NCBI RefSeq assembly: GCF_028290625.1
Contig: NZ_JAQGJM010000039.1
Coordinates: 17,114-81,113 of the forward strand
Source of the DNA: Devosia sp.
Lineage (GTDB): Bacteria > Pseudomonadota > Alphaproteobacteria > Rhizobiales > Devosiaceae
Reading direction: 5' to 3'
DNA: 64,000 bases
The position numbers and the translations under genes are program-made. Positions 8,180-17,216 of the stretch are shown in pieces (position 1 is the first letter of the stretch; every line of letters starts with the position of its first letter). The notes beneath the pieces were generated by a model, which made no database searches, was not told the origin of the DNA, and saw only the letters and a list, made by a program, of their open reading frames with translations.

Positions 8180-9985
8180 ATGCTGCCAATCATTCTCGAC
8201 CTCGCCAGCCTCAAGGCCCTCTACGCCGCCGGCACCGTGACTCCACTTGACGTCATCGAAGCCGTCATTGAACGCCGCGCGCCGTGGCCCGATAAGGCAG
8301 TGTTCATCACCCCGACCAGTGACGACGACCTGCGCGCGGCCGCCAAGGCGCTAATGGAAAAATCGCCGCAGCCGAACAGCCTACCACTCTGGGGCATCCC
8401 CTTCGCGGTCAAGGATAATATTGACGTCGCCGGCCTGCCGACGACTGCCGCCTGCCCCGCATTCGAATATCGGCCCCAGGTCGACGCGACTGTCGTGGCT
8501 CGCCTGCGAGCAGCCGGCGCCTTGGTCATCGGCAAGACCAATCTCGATCAATTCGCCACCGGCCTCAACGGCACCCGCTCGCCCTATGGCGCGCCGCGCT
8601 CGGTGTTCGATCCGGCCTATGTTTCGGGCGGCTCCAGCTCCGGCTCGAGCGTGACCGTAGCGGCGGGCTTTGCTACCTTCGCACTCGGCACCGATACCGC
8701 CGGCTCTGGCCGCGTCCCGGCTGCATTCCAGAACCTGGTGGGCATCAAACCGACGCCGGGCCTGTTGTCCAATACCGGCGCGGTGCCGGCCTGCCGCAGC
8801 GTCGATTGCATCACCATCTTTGCCGGAACGGTCGGCGACGGCGTCGCCATACGTAAGGTCGCTGAGGGCTTCGACGCTGCCGATCCGTTCTCGCGCCGTC
8901 CGAACTGGGCGGAACTGCCGACAAGTGGCCTCCGCATTGGCGTGCTCGAAGGGGCCGAGCGCGAATTCTTCGGCAATGCTGAGGTCGAAAAACTTTATGA
9001 CGCAGCGATCGAAAACGCCCGTTCGCTCGGCGCGACCATCGTGCCGTTCGATTATACTCCGTTCCGTGAAGCCGCCGCGCTGCTCTATGACGGCCCCTGG
9101 GTCGCCGAGCGTCTGGCCGCCGTCGAGGGCTTCATCGCCACCAATGCCGCCGATTTCGACCCAACGGTCCGCAGCATCATCGAGGGCGCCAAGGGCAAGA
9201 CGGCCGTCGAGGCCTTCAACGGCAAATACAAACTGGAAGAGCTCCGTCGCAAGACCGAGGCGACATGGGCCAAGGCCGATGTGCTGCTGCTGCCGACCTC
9301 GCCCACGACCTATACGGTCGAGGAGATGCTGGCCGATCCGGTGCGCAAGAACAGCCATTTCGGGCGCTATACCAATTTCGTCAACCTGCTCGACTGCGCC
9401 GCCATCGCCATTCCCGCTGGGTTCGATCGCGAGGATCACCTGCCCGCCGGCGTGACACTGATCGCTCCCGCCTTCACCGACGACGCACTGGCACCCTTGG
9501 CCGATGCGATGCATCGCCTTGCCGCCCGTGGAATGGGTCGCGACAAGACGGCAACGCCGCCCGAGGCAAGCAAGGTCCCGGCCGCGGCCAGCACCTTGGT
9601 CCCCATCGTCGTCGTCGGTGCACATCTCAGCGGCATGCCTCTGAACAAGGAACTCACCGGTTCCGGCGGCCGCTTAATCAAAAGCTGCCGTACCGCGGGC
9701 GACTATCGACTCTATGCGCTGCCGGGCACGGTGCCATCCAAGCCCGGCATGATCCGTGAACCTGGCCTAAACGGGACCGGACTGGAGGTGGAGGTCTGGG
9801 AATTACCGCCCGCTGCCTTCGGCCAATTCGTTGCTCGAATTCCGGCGCCGTTGGGTGTCGGCAAGGTCACGCTCGACGACGGCAGCTCCGTCTCCGGCTT
9901 CCTCTGCGAGCCCTATGCTTTGGTTGGCGCCCAAGAAGTCACCCAATACGGTGGCTGGCGCGCTTACCTCGCTAGCCTGCAATGA
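8180..9985 (+). CDS. atzF: Allophanate hydrolase
   Basis: This 601-aa amidase-signature enzyme hydrolyses allophanate to two ammonia and two CO2, the last step of guanidine/urea carboxylase pathways. The catalytic Ser-cisSer-Lys triad is visible as K78 (FAVKDN), S152 (GGSSSGSS) and S176 (GTDTAGSGR), with the usual 24-residue spacing between the serines. After about residue 460 comes the C-terminal domain typical of AtzF/DUR1-type hydrolases. The open frame extends upstream, but the ATG at 8180 lies one base after the carboxylase stop and starts the conserved amidase N-terminus. It is the last clear gene of the guanidine operon. Confidence 0.93.
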   Translation: MLPIILDLASLKALYAAGTVTPLDVIEAVIERRAPWPDKAVFITPTSDDDLRAAAKALMEKSPQPNSLPLWGIPFAVKDNIDVAGLPTTAACPAFEYRPQVDATVVARLRAAGALVIGKTNLDQFATGLNGTRSPYGAPRSVFDPAYVSGGSSSGSSVTVAAGFATFALGTDTAGSGRVPAAFQNLVGIKPTPGLLSNTGAVPACRSVDCITIFAGTVGDGVAIRKVAEGFDAADPFSRRPNWAELPTSGLRIGVLEGAEREFFGNAEVEKLYDAAIENARSLGATIVPFDYTPFREAAALLYDGPWVAERLAAVEGFIATNAADFDPTVRSIIEGAKGKTAVEAFNGKYKLEELRRKTEATWAKADVLLLPTSPTTYTVEEMLADPVRKNSHFGRYTNFVNLLDCAAIAIPAGFDREDHLPAGVTLIAPAFTDDALAPLADAMHRLAARGMGRDKTATPPEASKVPAAASTLVPIVVVGAHLSGMPLNKELTGSGGRLIKSCRTAGDYRLYALPGTVPSKPGMIREPGLNGTGLEVEVWELPPAAFGQFVARIPAPLGVGKVTLDDGSSVSGFLCEPYALVGAQEVTQYGGWRAYLASLQ

Positions 9986-10002
9986 CATTTCGAGGCAACG
10001 CA

Positions 10003-10116
10003 ATGCTGACCTGGCTCCAAACTGGCCTGAGGCTCATCGTTCAAGGCTTTGTCGCCCGCACTCGTGCGCTTAGCCACGGCCCCACACCGGCCGAGACCCG
10101 CCGCGGGCCAAGGTAG
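10003..10116 (+). CDS. Possible 37-aa small protein downstream of allophanate hydrolase
   Basis: An ATG at 10003 opens 37 codons ending at TAG 10114-10116. A GAGG Shine-Dalgarno lies seven bases upstream (9992-9995), and the operon stop is only 17 bp away. The first part is amphipathic/hydrophobic (MLTWLQTGLRLIVQGFVA) and the rest is basic and Pro-rich. I do not recognise it. It could be a small membrane-associated protein, an operon-tail leader, or chance: 37 codons in GC-rich DNA is weak evidence on its own. Confidence 0.3.
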   Translation: MLTWLQTGLRLIVQGFVARTRALSHGPTPAETRRGPR

Positions 10117-10133
10117 TTTTCGACACGCGATCT

Positions 10134-13100
10134 CTAGCGCGTCGTGTCGAGTGATCGCCGGTCGGGCGCGGCGAAGCTGAAGCGAGAGGCGCGAAGTGAC
10201 TGGGCGGCGAGTTTCTTGAGGACGTCCCTGCCCTCGCCCGGCATTGCCTTGAATGCCTTAAGCGCGCCCTCGATATTGCGGCGGTCCAGTTCGTCCGGCA
10301 CTCGCTCGGTCAGTTGCGCCTCGCGGCCGTTTTTGCACAGGGCCATCCATGGGCCGAAGGCGTTGGGGGCGCCAGTCGATATGGCGAGTTGGGTCGCCAG
10401 CGCGCGGTGTTCCCCAGCCTCCAGTTTCTTGACCTCGCCCGGTGTAAGGCTCGCCTTGGCGACGCGGTAGACATTGACGAAGCGGCGGGCGCGCCGGGGC
10501 GAGCCACCGAGGAACGGCGAAAGGGCCATGAGTGTATCGATTTCATTCTTGGTAAGCTCGAGCGCGCGGCTTGGCTGGGCCCCGCTCCGCTGCTGGTCGT
10601 CCTCGTGCCGTGGCTCACCGGTCGGTACTGAATCAGGGGCCGACGGCGTGATTGCGTCCGACCCAGCGGTGTCACCTGCTGCCCGATCGGGGGCAACAAG
10701 GTCGCCGACGAGCGACATGCCGGCTTTGGCGCTCATTGACGGCACCCAATAGGGAATCTGGAATATCTTCTCGAGGTAGTCCGCCGCCGTCGCGCGTTCC
10801 CGCCTGTCGTCCCAGGTCTGGGCCTCGGTGTTGGGGGGCCTGCCATTGGCGGTTTTGACGCCCGGTTTGACACCGGCCAGTGCTTTTTCGTACTTTTCTT
10901 CATCCACGGGCCCGACCGGGCCGAAGAAGTCGGGGTAGCGCTTTTCGAGCGAGCGGGAGAGCCACCGCGCATCCACGGCCACCATTACGACGAACAACTG
11001 GAAGCTCAGCAGCATGTTCACCGCCTGGAGGATTTCGACCACCTTGTCGGGCTCGCACCGGTCGAGATCGTCGATGTAAAGAACGATCCGGTTGAACCGG
11101 ACGATCTCCAGGACCTTGGGATCGCGCGCGTTTTTCGCAGTGTTCTCAAGCTGCTCCACCTCGTCCGGGTGGAGAGCTTTGCCGCTCTCCATGATCAAGG
11201 CATCGACGCGGGCCTTGTAGTGCAGTCGGGCTTCCTCCAGATGCGGCGGCTCGTCCTCGTTTCGCATCAGCGATTCCAGCTGTTCGAAATCCTTGCGGAT
11301 GGAAGAGACGAGCCCCAGATGCTTGCCGTAGCCATCGACGCCGGCGCGCGCCCGCACGAACCGGCGGATGCGGAGCGCGGACCCGGATTCCTCCGCGTAG
11401 TCCCTGAGCGCGGTGGCCACCTGTTCGCTGGTGGCCTGGACCAGCATTCTGGCCTCCTCGACCTGCGCCGCATTTCGGGCAAGTTCGCCGGACGCATCGG
11501 CAACCGCTTGCAGTTCCTTCTGCGTCGCATAGGCGATCTGCTCGTCGGCCTTCCGCTTCAGGTCCGTGAGCTTGTCTGCCAGCGTCTTGGCGCTGGACGA
11601 AAAGTACCCGGTGAACACCGAAAGCATTGCGACCAGGCCAGCAAGGGCCTCGATGCCGCTACCGATCCCGGCAAGCGCCGGCCAATCCAATGCCCCGGCG
11701 AGGGCAGAGTAGAGGCCTAGCAGCACTGCGGGCGCCACCAGCAGGGCGGCAAGGGCAAGAAGCACTGCCGGCCAGTTGCCGACCGTCGCACGCAAAGCTC
11801 CCAGCGCCACGTTCCCGGCCGATGCCGAGCGGTTGAGCTCATCAATCGCCGCGGCCAGCTTGTCCTTCTCGCTGAGCAGATTGGACACACCGGTTGCGGT
11901 CCCTATGGCACCGAGCTGCCGTTTGAGGTCGGGATCACTCATCACCCCTTTCCTCACCGTGTCGAAGGCGACGCGCCAGGCGAGCTCGGGAGTGCGAGCG
12001 GTTACGACTTGCGCCCGGGCTAGCTCTTCCTCCGCCTTGGCCAGCTGGCCTTCGGCCTTCTTCTGCTCCTTGCGGCGCATCGCCAGTTCCGCCGCGGCTT
12101 CGAGCGTAAGCTGGCGCGATGTGGCGAGGCGCTGCAGAATCTGGTCCGCGGCCCCGACGCCATTCTTGCGTGTCATCCAGCGGTCCAGTTCGTCGAAGAT
12201 ATGGCCGACAAGACTCGCCCAGAGATTGGTCTCGGCATAGTGCCAGGCGTTGAACTGGATTTGTACGATGGCGTGCTCGAAGCCATCGTTGCGGGCGTCC
12301 GATGCAACGAAGCCTGCAATCTGGTCCTGCACCATGCGCATGAAGAAGGTCTTGCCCGCCCCCCAGGCGCCGAAGATTCCAAATGCGAGCGGCAAATTGG
12401 TGCTCGAACCGGCGGCGACATTGGCGAGGGCTAGAGCGTCGTTGGTGATGCCGAGCTTGTCGTGCGCCTGCCCCTGGCCGGGCTGGTCATGGTTTAGTTT
12501 GGGCAAGGTCGCGGATTCGTATTCGAGCGCCCGCAGCCACTCCCGCATCTGCTCCGGCTTACCCGCCAGGCGATCGCGCACGACATCGCGGAAGTGCGCG
12601 GGAATATTCTCGAACACGATCTCGTGGCGTGCGAATGCGGCGTTGCGCACCTCGTAGGGCATCGTCAGCATAGCGGCGATAAGGCCCTTGGTCCCGAGCG
12701 CCGGATTGAGAAACACTTGCTGCTGCGTCGTGAAGCCGCGTTGCATCATGTCATCAAGCGCAGCTTCGAAGGTCAGCGGATCGGATGGGTCCGCCCTGTC
12801 CGCCGTTGGCGCAATTCGCCGCGTGAGCAGGACGACGAGGCCAGTTTTGGCCAGCATCGCCGAGGGCGCATCGTCGGAAAGCTGTGCGTCCAGTCGAGTT
12901 TCGAGCAGCGCAGCAAGGAGATGCGCCGGTTCGAGCGGATGACCCGCGGGCCGGTAGGCCGTGGCACGCAGCAGCACGTCACGGATCGAGTCGAGCACCG
13001 TGACATTGAGGGCGGTGAGGAGCGCATCGATCTCGTCTGCTCGCGTTTGCGCCTCGCGGGCCGGCGGCCGGACGACCTCCTCCCATTTGGCGACGCTTTC

Positions 13101-13739
13101 GCCTCCGGCGGGCTTCAGCTTGAGCTTGTTGATGAAAAACCCGCGCAGCTCATCGAGTTGGGTGGGCGTCACGGTCCTGCCCAGCTCGGCCGAGAGCAGG
13201 CTATCGAAGCCTCGCGTATTGAGCATGGCGGCAAAGACGTGCCGGGCCGAGAGAGGCTTGCCGGGCGTGACGAGCGACACATAGGAGTTTGCCGCCGCGA
13301 TGACGCTGGCAGCCTTGTCATCGATCACAAGCGCCGCGCCCTCGCTTCCCTGCGCCAGGATCTCAGCTTCATGTTGGAGGTGGAGGTCGATTTGCGCGTC
13401 CAGATTGGCGCGCTTCATATGGCGCAGCGCCCACTCCACCAGCCACGTTGCCGAGTTTCCGTGCGCAAGGTCCGGTTTGATCCTGGCCCCATCATGGATA
13501 TACGCCGCCAGCACCGCGGCAAGCCCGATGACGAGCCGCGGCTGTGCGGTGTCGACCGCGGCAAAATGAGCGCATCGGCCGGCAATGTCCGTGAGTGAGG
13601 GCGACCTCCCCGTGTCGGCGCCCAAGAGGCACGTTCGCGCGTTCTCCTCTAAGGTGGACCATTCCAGGGGCGTTTCTGGCGTATAGGGCGCCTGCTTCCC
13701 TGCGGTCTTCACGGAGGGCTGAGCAAAGTTCGTTGCCAT
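10134..13739 (-). CDS. KAP-family P-loop NTPase with N-terminal helical domain
   Basis: This 1201-aa protein is a KAP NTPase: Walker A GAWGAGKT (K463), Walker B LYIDDLDRC (D890/D891), and between them two transmembrane helices at about 655-715 preceded by a charged coiled-coil stretch (about 555-600). Such an insertion of membrane helices between the two motifs is typical of KAP proteins. The first 440 residues are helical, with a segment reminiscent of Clp N-repeats (GKPLSARHVFAAML). Homologues are often membrane-tethered and appear in bacterial defence contexts. The ATG at 13739 was chosen over 13772 because GGGGAGG sits seven bases upstream. It is transcribed away from the four-gene cassette at 14.7-30.4 kb. 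A partnership with that cassette is inferred from position only. Confidence 0.85.
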   Translation of the reverse strand: MATNFAQPSVKTAGKQAPYTPETPLEWSTLEENARTCLLGADTGRSPSLTDIAGRCAHFAAVDTAQPRLVIGLAAVLAAYIHDGARIKPDLAHGNSATWLVEWALRHMKRANLDAQIDLHLQHEAEILAQGSEGAALVIDDKAASVIAAANSYVSLVTPGKPLSARHVFAAMLNTRGFDSLLSAELGRTVTPTQLDELRGFFINKLKLKPAGGESVAKWEEVVRPPAREAQTRADEIDALLTALNVTVLDSIRDVLLRATAYRPAGHPLEPAHLLAALLETRLDAQLSDDAPSAMLAKTGLVVLLTRRIAPTADRADPSDPLTFEAALDDMMQRGFTTQQQVFLNPALGTKGLIAAMLTMPYEVRNAAFARHEIVFENIPAHFRDVVRDRLAGKPEQMREWLRALEYESATLPKLNHDQPGQGQAHDKLGITNDALALANVAAGSSTNLPLAFGIFGAWGAGKTFFMRMVQDQIAGFVASDARNDGFEHAIVQIQFNAWHYAETNLWASLVGHIFDELDRWMTRKNGVGAADQILQRLATSRQLTLEAAAELAMRRKEQKKAEGQLAKAEEELARAQVVTARTPELAWRVAFDTVRKGVMSDPDLKRQLGAIGTATGVSNLLSEKDKLAAAIDELNRSASAGNVALGALRATVGNWPAVLLALAALLVAPAVLLGLYSALAGALDWPALAGIGSGIEALAGLVAMLSVFTGYFSSSAKTLADKLTDLKRKADEQIAYATQKELQAVADASGELARNAAQVEEARMLVQATSEQVATALRDYAEESGSALRIRRFVRARAGVDGYGKHLGLVSSIRKDFEQLESLMRNEDEPPHLEEARLHYKARVDALIMESGKALHPDEVEQLENTAKNARDPKVLEIVRFNRIVLYIDDLDRCEPDKVVEILQAVNMLLSFQLFVVMVAVDARWLSRSLEKRYPDFFGPVGPVDEEKYEKALAGVKPGVKTANGRPPNTEAQTWDDRRERATAADYLEKIFQIPYWVPSMSAKAGMSLVGDLVAPDRAAGDTAGSDAITPSAPDSVPTGEPRHEDDQQRSGAQPSRALELTKNEIDTLMALSPFLGGSPRRARRFVNVYRVAKASLTPGEVKKLEAGEHRALATQLAISTGAPNAFGPWMALCKNGREAQLTERVPDELDRRNIEGALKAFKAMPGEGRDVLKKLAAQSLRASRFSFAAPDRRSLDTTR

Positions 13740-14677
13740 CGTAAACCTCCCCAAGCTTGCCCCTGACATCATATCACCCCGAAGGGTCGAACACTATTCT
13801 GGATAATGCACCCAAGACGAGGTGTGCATGGATCTGAATTGAGGAGCTATTCTGGGCAAGCAATCTAGCTTTGGAATGCAGCAACCTTCCTACAACGTCA
13901 TGGACGGACCTGAATTTTACCCGACAACTTTGATGCCGACTGCGGCTTTCACATCCCGTATGGCGGGTTTTGACCGTAGCGGGTACAGCAATGTTGTCCT
14001 GCGCGATCAATGCCTTATTGGCGGCAGGCAATTTATGGAATTGGTAGATGCTACCATTATCCACTCAGTAAAATCTGTTAGGTTTTTCTAACTTGAAGGA
14101 AATGGCGAGCCGGCATATAGTAAACGACGAGTTTGGCCAGAAGGCCGGTAGGTCGCCGCATAAGAGCGACTGAGGCAGTCGTAAATCAAATCAAATGCAG
14201 CTATGTAGTCATCGCCATTGCGGTGATTGCGTTGTGGTATATGTGGCGGATATTGCGCAGACTGCTTGTCAGCGTGTGCAATATTCATTTCCAACAGTCT
14301 ATGAAGACGCGACATGTCTTCGTTTTCTGTCATTCATGACGCACGCGTGGAGTTGAGCCGCCAGATATTTGATGCCTGCAGGCAATGCCCGATACCGATT
14401 TCGGCGGCCTCGGTGGCAATGTTGAAAGAATACAGATCTCGGCACTGCGCGATGACTTGCCGGGCAAAAATGCCTGCCGTGCTGTTCTCTTGCCATGTCG
14501 ATATCGACATGCATCAGCGCAACCAGCGACCGCTCCGGACCGAAGCGAGTACCTAACCGGTCGAGACTGAAACGACTCCGAAACAGAGCCCGCCACGGGG
14601 GGCGCTGAACTTACCTGTCGTACTCAGGAAAGGTGGATCATGACCCAGGGAAATGCTCCAATCCGCACGGGCGTCCG
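13740..14677. other. Divergent intergenic region, no supported gene
   Basis: About 0.9 kb separates the KAP NTPase from the phosphatase cassette. It is visibly more AT-rich than its flanks, and reading frames on both strands are short, lack good RBSs and resemble no family I know. It presumably carries the divergent promoters. A direct palindrome TGTCGATATCGACA lies near 14498-14511. No integrase, tRNA or insertion-sequence end was seen. It could contain decayed DNA from past insertions. Confidence 0.6.
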
Positions 14678-17209
14678 ATGCCGTTACCGCTGATCCTAGC
14701 TGGCCCGATCCTGCGCAGGGTCGATGGCGACGTCTGCTCCGCCTGGGTGGCGCTCAGCCGTTCGGCGACGGTGGGGATGACATTGTGGGCGGGCACGCAA
14801 ATGTCGACAGGACCCGGCACGGTGGCGTCGGGAGACGCGCCACTCGCCTCCGGCCAGATGCAGACGAGGCGCTTCGGGGCCAACCTACACATCGCGGTCG
14901 TCACGATCGATCTAAAGGGCCCACCGGCCGTCGCCCTCACACCGGGGTCGCTCCATTCCTACGACATCACCGTCGACGGCGCAGCGAGTTTGCGGACCGA
15001 AGGGTTGCTCAAGGACGAAACCGCCGGCGCCCGGCTCGCCAACGTCGATCCAGGGACCGACCTGGTCGCAGGCAGCGCGGGCTTCAATGCGCCGCTGCAC
15101 CTTGCGCTGGGTTACGACACCGACCGCCTGCCCTCCTTCGTTATGCCCGCCGCGACGATCGAGGCGCTGCGCATGGCCCATGCCAGTTGCCGGCGGACGA
15201 ATGCCGAGGGCTATGACGCGATGGCCTGGCTCGACGATTTCATCAAGGCGAATAAGCTCAACCCTGCGGAGCGCCCGCAGCAGTTGTATCTCACGGGCGA
15301 CCAGATTTATGCCGACGATCTCGGCACCGCCCTGCTGCCGATGCTGACCAGCCTTGGCAACGATCTCTTGGGCGGCATTGAAAAGTTTCCGGTCAGCGAG
15401 ACCGTCGGGCAGGAATTCGAGCTCAACGTCGACAAGTTTCCGCCGCAGCGCCGCGGGCTGATCGTGCGCGAAAAGGCGCGCCTTTCGACCACTGACAGCC
15501 GAAATCACCTGCTTGGCTTCGGGGAGTATGCGGCAATGTATTGCGCCGCCTGGAGTAGCCGTGTCTGGCAAGCGCTTGGCAACGAGTTTTCGACGTTCGT
15601 CCAACTTACCCCCGACAATGCCGATACCACACCTTTCCTCAGCAAGCCCGAGGACGCACTGGGCGGCACATTCCTCGGATGGAAAAACGATCCGGATCAC
15701 GGGCTGGCGTCGATCGAAAAGGAAACAGCGAAGGTCCGCATCTATCGCGACGCGGTGCCAAAGGCGGCGCGCGCGCTGGCCAATTGCATCACCTACATGA
15801 TCTGTGACGATCATGAGATAACCGACGATTGGAACCTGACGGGGCGCTGGCTTAGCCGGGTTTATTCCAAGCGCCCCGGGCAAGCGATCATCCGCAATGG
15901 CATGCTCGCCTATGGCCTGTTTCAGGGCTGGGGCAATGATCCAAAATTGTTCGCCGCCGATGGCAACAACAAGGATTTCCTGACCGAGGCCGAAAGCGTC
16001 TTCGCGGGCAACGGCCCCTTTCCTTCGGGCGCGACCAACCGCCTGGACGAGACCCTTGGTTTCCCTGGGGCAGCCGCAAACAAGCGGGCGCGCTGGCATT
16101 ATCGCGTCGACGGCCCGCGGCACCGGACGCTGGTACTCGACACGCGCACCCGCCGCGACACCGGCAGCGCAGCATCAACCAAGCCGCCGAAGCTGCTTGG
16201 GGGCACATTGGGCGATCAGGTTCCTGACGGCCCGCTCACCGATGGTCGCGAGTTGCTGGTCGTCGTCTCGGCGGCACCGGTGCTGGGGCCAACGCTGTTC
16301 GACAAGGTGTTCCAGCCGCTGACGGCAGCGATCAAGGACAGTAGCAACGCCATCAGCAAAATGCTGGAGGACAAGCCCTATGACGCCGCCGCAGAGCTGA
16401 AGCAGACGGTCAGATATACCGATGGCGACGAGCATCGCGATGTCGAAGGCTGGTCGGCCGACGAAGGGCACCAGGAAGCGTTGCTCAAGAAGCTTGCCGG
16501 ATACCCGCGCGTCGTCATTTTATCAGGAGATGTGCACTTCGCCTGCTCTTTGACGCTCGACTATTGGAAGGGCACGAACGCGACGCCGGCGCGCATCGTC
16601 CAGTTGACGTCGAGCGGCGCGCGCAACGGCTGGCCAATCAAAATCGAAAGCCAGTTCCGCAAGAATACGGTCTTTCAAGACCTGCTGGGTGGCGTGCTGG
16701 TCGAACGCTTGGCGTGGAACGGCGCGGCGAAGATTACGGTGCCAGCAGGCTCGCACATCAGCCCCGGCCGACGCGGGCGCATGAGGCGGTCGCCGGCGCT
16801 CCTGCCCGTGCTCGGCTGGCCCGCAGGCACTACGATCGATACGGCGCCCGATTGGCGATGGCGGCTCAAGCTTGTGCGCGACACCCGCACCGGTGGCCAG
16901 AACGGGGCCCCGCCCGACCCGCCACCGCTCTCTGCCGACATCAATCCGGCGGCGAGCTTTGCCGGCTATGTCGGGCTCGCGAAACGCCATGCGGTCGCGA
17001 CGATGACGATGCCGCGCCTTCTGCGCACGCTGATGTTTCTCAGTAATGTCGGGCTCGTCAGCTTCCGCGACAACGCCGGCACGGTCACGCTTACCCACCG
17101 CCTACTGTCGGCGAGCGCGCCGAGTTCGCAGACATTTGCCGTTAACACCGTTCACGAGGCCAGCCTTGCTCCATCCACCGACGCCCCCCCGACGCTGCTG
17201 ACCAATTGA
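14678..17209 (+). CDS. PhoD-like metallophosphatase without signal peptide
   Basis: This 843-aa protein carries the metallophosphoesterase motifs of the alkaline phosphatase D family: TGDQIYADD (D208), CDDHEITDDW (D377-E380), LVLDTRTRRD and LSGDVHFA (D618, H620). PhoD enzymes are normally Tat-exported phosphodiesterases; here no Tat or Sec signal is visible, so a cytoplasmic role is likely. The ATG at 14678 begins the conserved MPLPLILAGPILRRV. A GTG at 14633 in the same frame is an alternative start. A short out-of-frame ORF (14640-14693) with the better Shine-Dalgarno (AGGAAAGG) overlaps the start and may couple translation. It is the first gene of a four-gene unit, with 7 bp to the next. 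Confidence 0.82.
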   Translation: MPLPLILAGPILRRVDGDVCSAWVALSRSATVGMTLWAGTQMSTGPGTVASGDAPLASGQMQTRRFGANLHIAVVTIDLKGPPAVALTPGSLHSYDITVDGAASLRTEGLLKDETAGARLANVDPGTDLVAGSAGFNAPLHLALGYDTDRLPSFVMPAATIEALRMAHASCRRTNAEGYDAMAWLDDFIKANKLNPAERPQQLYLTGDQIYADDLGTALLPMLTSLGNDLLGGIEKFPVSETVGQEFELNVDKFPPQRRGLIVREKARLSTTDSRNHLLGFGEYAAMYCAAWSSRVWQALGNEFSTFVQLTPDNADTTPFLSKPEDALGGTFLGWKNDPDHGLASIEKETAKVRIYRDAVPKAARALANCITYMICDDHEITDDWNLTGRWLSRVYSKRPGQAIIRNGMLAYGLFQGWGNDPKLFAADGNNKDFLTEAESVFAGNGPFPSGATNRLDETLGFPGAAANKRARWHYRVDGPRHRTLVLDTRTRRDTGSAASTKPPKLLGGTLGDQVPDGPLTDGRELLVVVSAAPVLGPTLFDKVFQPLTAAIKDSSNAISKMLEDKPYDAAAELKQTVRYTDGDEHRDVEGWSADEGHQEALLKKLAGYPRVVILSGDVHFACSLTLDYWKGTNATPARIVQLTSSGARNGWPIKIESQFRKNTVFQDLLGGVLVERLAWNGAAKITVPAGSHISPGRRGRMRRSPALLPVLGWPAGTTIDTAPDWRWRLKLVRDTRTGGQNGAPPDPPPLSADINPAASFAGYVGLAKRHAVATMTMPRLLRTLMFLSNVGLVSFRDNAGTVTLTHRLLSASAPSSQTFAVNTVHEASLAPSTDAPPTLLTN

Positions 17210-17216
17210 GGCGAGC

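Noticed and set aside
13740..14632. Several 60-96-codon frames on both strands between the KAP gene and the phosphatase
   Set aside because: No RBS, no family resemblance, and overlapping frames on both strands; one stretch vaguely recalls a GGDEF start but does not continue.
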